From Mycteria americana (lineage: Eukaryota > Chordata > Aves > Ciconiiformes > Ciconiidae), in assembly GCF_035582795.1 (NCBI RefSeq), contig NC_134366.1, positions 2,244,501 to 2,308,500 of the forward strand: a stretch of 64,000 nucleotides of DNA. Reading direction: 5' to 3'. Both the position numbers and the translations under genes were made by a program. This document shows positions 60,101-64,000 of this stretch, in pieces (the first letter of the stretch is position 1; every line of letters starts with the position of its first letter). The notes under the pieces were generated by a model, which saw nothing but the letters and a program-made list of their open reading frames with translations, had not been told where the DNA came from and did no database searches.

Positions 60101-62157
60101 AGTAATGGAGCTAGTGGCCTCCAAAGGAGGAGTTAGAAGAACCCTCAGTGGAGGCTCCCTTTTTCTTCGCTTGGAGTGATGCTTTCATGCCTGGCCCCTG
60201 CTGGAGGTCTGCTGCAGTGGATGTTGTAGCTGTGCCCATGCCTGGTTATGTGTCCCACTGACCCAGACCCTCACTTACGGACATAACTTTCTGGCTTCAC
60301 CTCAGACCTGCTCCATCACTACCGACTTGGCTATGTCTGCGCCAGTTATGCTTAGCCATCATGTGAGGATGGTTGGTGATGAGGATTGCTGCTTAAAAAT
60401 ATCCATTCCTATAAGATAACAGATCAAGAACTGGGCTGTACTCTCTTCCATGAGAGTTAAACATCAAAGTAATACTTTGAAGCTTAGTATGTGACGTGGC
60501 ACCAGCTGAGCACGTTAACTGATAGGCCCATGTTCTCAGGGTAGAAGAATTACAACATCAAAAAAACCAACACTAAAAACCTCCATGAGGGTTATATGTA
60601 CAATGAAAGTAGCTTAAACTAAAAGTTTTTGTTTGGGATATGAATATGTGCAGGAATATTAATTGCAACTCAGTTGAATAGTGATAACTTGATCACTTTT
60701 GATTCTGGGTCCATAGGATGAAGTGTTTGGGGGACCAGTTAGCTTGGATGTAACTTGAGAATTTGTTATTATGCTTTTCTTCCAGCAGGCAGCTGACCTG
60801 ACTTCAAGCCTTGAATGTCTGTTTTATATTAAATATTCACCAATTCTCTTATTCCCCAGGTGAATGCTTTAATCACACCGCTATCAAGCAATATTTAGTC
60901 CCTTTTTTTCATGCTGTGGGTCTCAGTTTCCTTTCCAGGATTTCAACTTTCGTTTTAATTGTTGAGATGGCTTCTAAAATGCAGCCTGAGTAAACTATTG
61001 CCTGTCTGATGCTACAGTGAGCTTCAGGCAATCTCCGTAAGATGTGTCAGTGCCCCATTAGCACCATGGAAGGTCCATGAAAATATTCACCATCCAGGCT
61101 TGCAATGGTGACATTATTCATGGTTTCTCTGCTATCAAGCTACATAAAGCAGAAGAAGAAACATCCTGTGTGACAAAATGTAGCGGAGTCATTTTCAATT
61201 CTCTTCGTTTTCTCAGTTTTTCTGTATTATGTAGTATTTCATATATTATAATAATATATGGCCTTCTGATACGGTGATAATAAGCATCTTCCATTAACTA
61301 CACAATTAAAATACAAGCTTTTTCTTTTTCAATAACATGCTGTGGATTGCTTTGCTCTTTGACTTCTAAAAATCATTTTTTCACCTTTTTATTTTTTTTT
61401 TTTATTTTCAGTTACCTGACATATATGGTTGAATTCAGCCACCTATTCTGAAGGAACATTTCTGTTTTAAATTAAAAAGTCAGGTCTGATCCTGCACTTG
61501 GTATTCTCTTTCCACACTGAAGATTCAAGCTGACAAAGTATCAAATCATTTTTCTTTGCTTCTGCCAGGCCGATCATGTGAAATGTAATGTACTTGGTGG
61601 TTCTTTATGAAATGGGTATTTTAAAGGAGTCAACTTTTTGTATCTATGATGACAAAAGAGGTATTGAAAGTGATATATTTTCATTCTTCAGCATATACTA
61701 AAAAATGCTGACTTGGGAAATAATGAGGACTCTGAGGCTTGTTGCTTTCTGGATTTTTAGCATGTTTTCATTATTTTTACAGGGGGCAATGTCTTCCTAA
61801 TATTCATATCCAATACTATTCAGGTTGGAGCAGCTGAGAAATGGCCCAAAAAACTATCATCTGAAATACAGTAACAGCGCAAATGTTAAATACATAATTT
61901 CCACCATAAACAATTAGATGCTTGTGACTAAATAATGGCTGTGTGTTTACTCCCACTGGCTTAAACTAAAATATTTTGTTTTGTAATTGAAGCAAGCTAA
62001 GAGCATACACAAAAGACCATGAAAGGAGCTCTATTGGCTTAAACTAAATATCCATGTGGCCAAGTTACCCTGTTTATGGTTTCTTTTTTCTTTTCACTTA
62101 AGTGAATTTAGCTCATCAACAGTAACACAGTTGCTTCTAGTTTAGCTGGGCAGTAAA

Positions 62158-62204
62158 TTAAAAAAAAAAAAAACAACAACAAAAAAAAAAAAACAAAAAG
62201 AAGA
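62158..62204. repeat. A-rich low-complexity tract
   Basis: About 47 bp, almost all A with scattered C and G. It shows no recognisable retroposed gene or SINE body on its 5' side, so it is listed as simple sequence only. Confidence 0.8.
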
Positions 62205-63644
62205 AGGAACGAAACAACTTGGTTCTCCTAGGAGCTGGGAAAGATGTAAATGAAATATCTTCTCCAGAGAGTGCTTGGTGTAATATTTCAGCAGAGCTAT
62301 GATTGAGAACTGAACAGTTTTATAAATTGAATGGAAATTGGCTGCCATACGCAGTAGGTTTGTTCCCTTTGAAGCTGAAAAATATAGTCTGCCAATGAAG
62401 CATTTAATTAACATTTAGCAAAGTAGCCTGTGCTGCTCTGACTTAATTAGACAGCCATTCCGTTGTTAATAATGCAAGCAATTAATGCAGATGTATTCAA
62501 TGGCCATTTAACTGCAGCACTTGTGTTTGAATGCACTGAGAGAAGCCTGGAGAGTTGCTTACTCTATGATTACAATGATGCTTTAAGGAAAGAGCTAGCA
62601 TATTTTGGCTGTTCAAGCTACTCACGGCAGCGTTAATAACTGGCTAATTGAGATAATGCAATGATCAGTGAGGGCTACTAAACTCTTAAGAAAATTGGCT
62701 AGCGCTTGGCTAGCTGCTTGTAGGACTGCTCTACCCTGAGTGTTCAGATACTGAGATGAAGATGCTGCTGCTGCTACTAGAGCTATTGTTGAGATAGTAG
62801 TGTCCTAGTGCCTCAGAAGAGGTCCCTGAGCTGGGCTCCAGAAGAAGGAAGCTTTCCCTCTAAAGGGTGTGCAACCATCTACAGGGCATGTAACTCCATC
62901 CTGGCTGCGGCTCAGGCTTGGGATCAGGTTGTGGCCGTGGGGACTCAGGACCTGCTTTCTTCTGGAAAACAGAGAGACATAGATGGTAAAAATGTCAGAT
63001 TTAAAGTCCAGGTTGGAGACTAATTAGATGCCCTCTCAAGATGCTTCTCAGTCCTGCATTTCACCCCACCCTATGGGTGTTCTTTCAATGGAAATCTAGC
63101 ACTTGGATTAATGTACTAATTTCCTAGAAAGCAAAAATAGGACCCAAAGAATGAAGAGATCTAGATCGTAGTCCCAATAGTTGTGCCAATATGACTTCAA
63201 GCAAAACATGTTTTTAAACATGTCCACCTTTGAAAAACGCCCTGAGGATACGCTGAAAGAACTGCTGCAAGGGGTCAGGGCTGCTCCAATATTTGCTCAG
63301 CCATCAAGCTTAACTATGCCTCTACATGTGATATTTTCCTGCTGTCTGGAAATGAGGGTCTGTCCCCACCATTAGATCACATCATCTGACCTCTCTGCAC
63401 ATCACAGGTTATGTTTAATTACTGCCTGAGTGAAATAACTTGTGTTGGAGTGAATCCCACCTTACTCTGGGGAAAGCTGTTAAGGGATAGAGCGCGTGGC
63501 GATGTTTAATCACCCTCCCTGCCACATTTATTTCTCAAATTCTCATTGAATTGACTTGGTTTTAATTTCCAGACTCCTTTTGCTTCTATCCACTAGACTG
63601 AAAAGACCTTTAATACCTTTTTTTTCCTTTCCTTCTTTCTGAAG

Positions 63645-63754
63645 TGCTTCGATGATGCAATCAAGTGGCCTTTTGATCTTCTTTCCAACAAGCTAAACAA
63701 AGTGTTTTCAGTGAGGCTCTTGTTTGAAGACCTTTCTCCAGGCATCCAACAGAG
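63645..63754 (+). other. Weak exon candidate with matched splice signals
   Basis: A long pyrimidine tract (TTTTTTTTCCTTTCCTTCTTTCTGAAG, AG at 63643-63644) precedes an open 110-bp segment ending in a strong donor (AACAGAG/GTAAGG). Read from the first base it encodes CFDDAIKWPFDLLSNKLNKV followed by FSVRLLFEDLSPGIQQ. I do not recognise the peptide. It is on the strand opposite the TMIE-family gene and could belong to a neighbouring gene beyond the window, or be chance. Confidence 0.22.
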
Positions 63755-64000
63755 GTAAGGATTTTTGGGCCTTTTTTTTTTCCTGCAAGCCTTTGTTTTT
63801 TCAGCACTTGTTTTCATACATAGACACAAGCATCTCACCAGGACAGCATACAGAGGTCAAAAAACCTTCCTACCTCTCGCTAACCCACACTAATACATTA
63901 AAATAACTCCTTACTGCAGCATTACCCTGACCCGCATTGCTTAACTGATTGCTTTGCTCTGATAATAGTTACTAAATTTTACTGATTATCACTTAGTCAC

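Larger units (their letters stand above)
56421..64000. other. Upstream of the recognised TMIE exons; mostly unassigned
   Basis: On the minus strand this should be intron or 5' region of the TMIE-family gene. I looked for an exon encoding the family's FWDMRLWHVVGIF-like membrane segment and did not find it. Long A/T runs (61390-61405, 62160-62196), a 19-bp duplication (57082-57119), a MIR-like fragment (56985-57065) and a weak plus-strand exon candidate (63645-63754) are listed separately. Confidence 0.4.

Noticed and set aside
62158..62204. Long A-rich tract as the tail of a processed pseudogene.
   Set aside because: No retrocopied gene body was seen on either side.

Overview
The window looks like a stretch of bird genome, probably from a macrochromosome: AT-leaning, gene-poor, and carrying transposable elements diagnostic of birds. 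Three CR1 LINE copies end in the ATTCTATG/ATTCTGTG octamer typical of CR1. One solo LTR belongs to a family common in neoavian genomes, starting TGTCCTGGTTTC and ending ACCACGACA in its own sense. The exact species cannot be read from the sequence.

Layout: 833-3318 is a 5'-truncated CR1 copy covering the end of the endonuclease, the reverse transcriptase (FADD box) and the 3' tail, inactivated by in-frame stops and frameshifts. 4190-4380 and 5138-5540 are old CR1 fragments. 5.5-15.2 kb is mostly unassigned. At 15.2-16.3 kb lies the most unusual structure: a minus-sense solo LTR whose C-rich/G-rich end segment is interrupted by a 151-bp inverted copy (146/151 identical) of DNA lying about 200 bp outside the LTR. 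16.3-43 kb is noncoding apart from further CR1 pieces (18.79-18.92, 22.77-23.39, 28.15-28.70 kb), a MIR-like fragment (38.3 kb) and small tandem repeats. 43.0-43.48 kb is another CR1 3' end with an internal 51-bp in-frame deletion.

The only gene I recognise is on the minus strand. Two phase-compatible coding exons (56418-56269 and 51775-51441) encode the cytoplasmic part of a TMIE-family protein, an auxiliary subunit of the hair-cell mechanotransduction channel complex. The family-defining region ([14 protein letters not shown] ... [15 protein letters not shown]) is clear. The last exon encodes an unusually long lysine/glycine-rich tail. The exons for the signal peptide and membrane segment were not found between 56.4 and 64 kb and may lie beyond the window. 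Downstream on the same strand are two good poly(A) signals (44.94 and 43.52 kb) and a possible terminal coding exon (45250-45170) of an unidentified gene. A few other open, splice-flanked segments are reported as weak exon candidates.

I saw no tRNA, rRNA, CRISPR or bacterial-type feature. Family assignments for old repeats come from memory of consensus sequences, not from a search.
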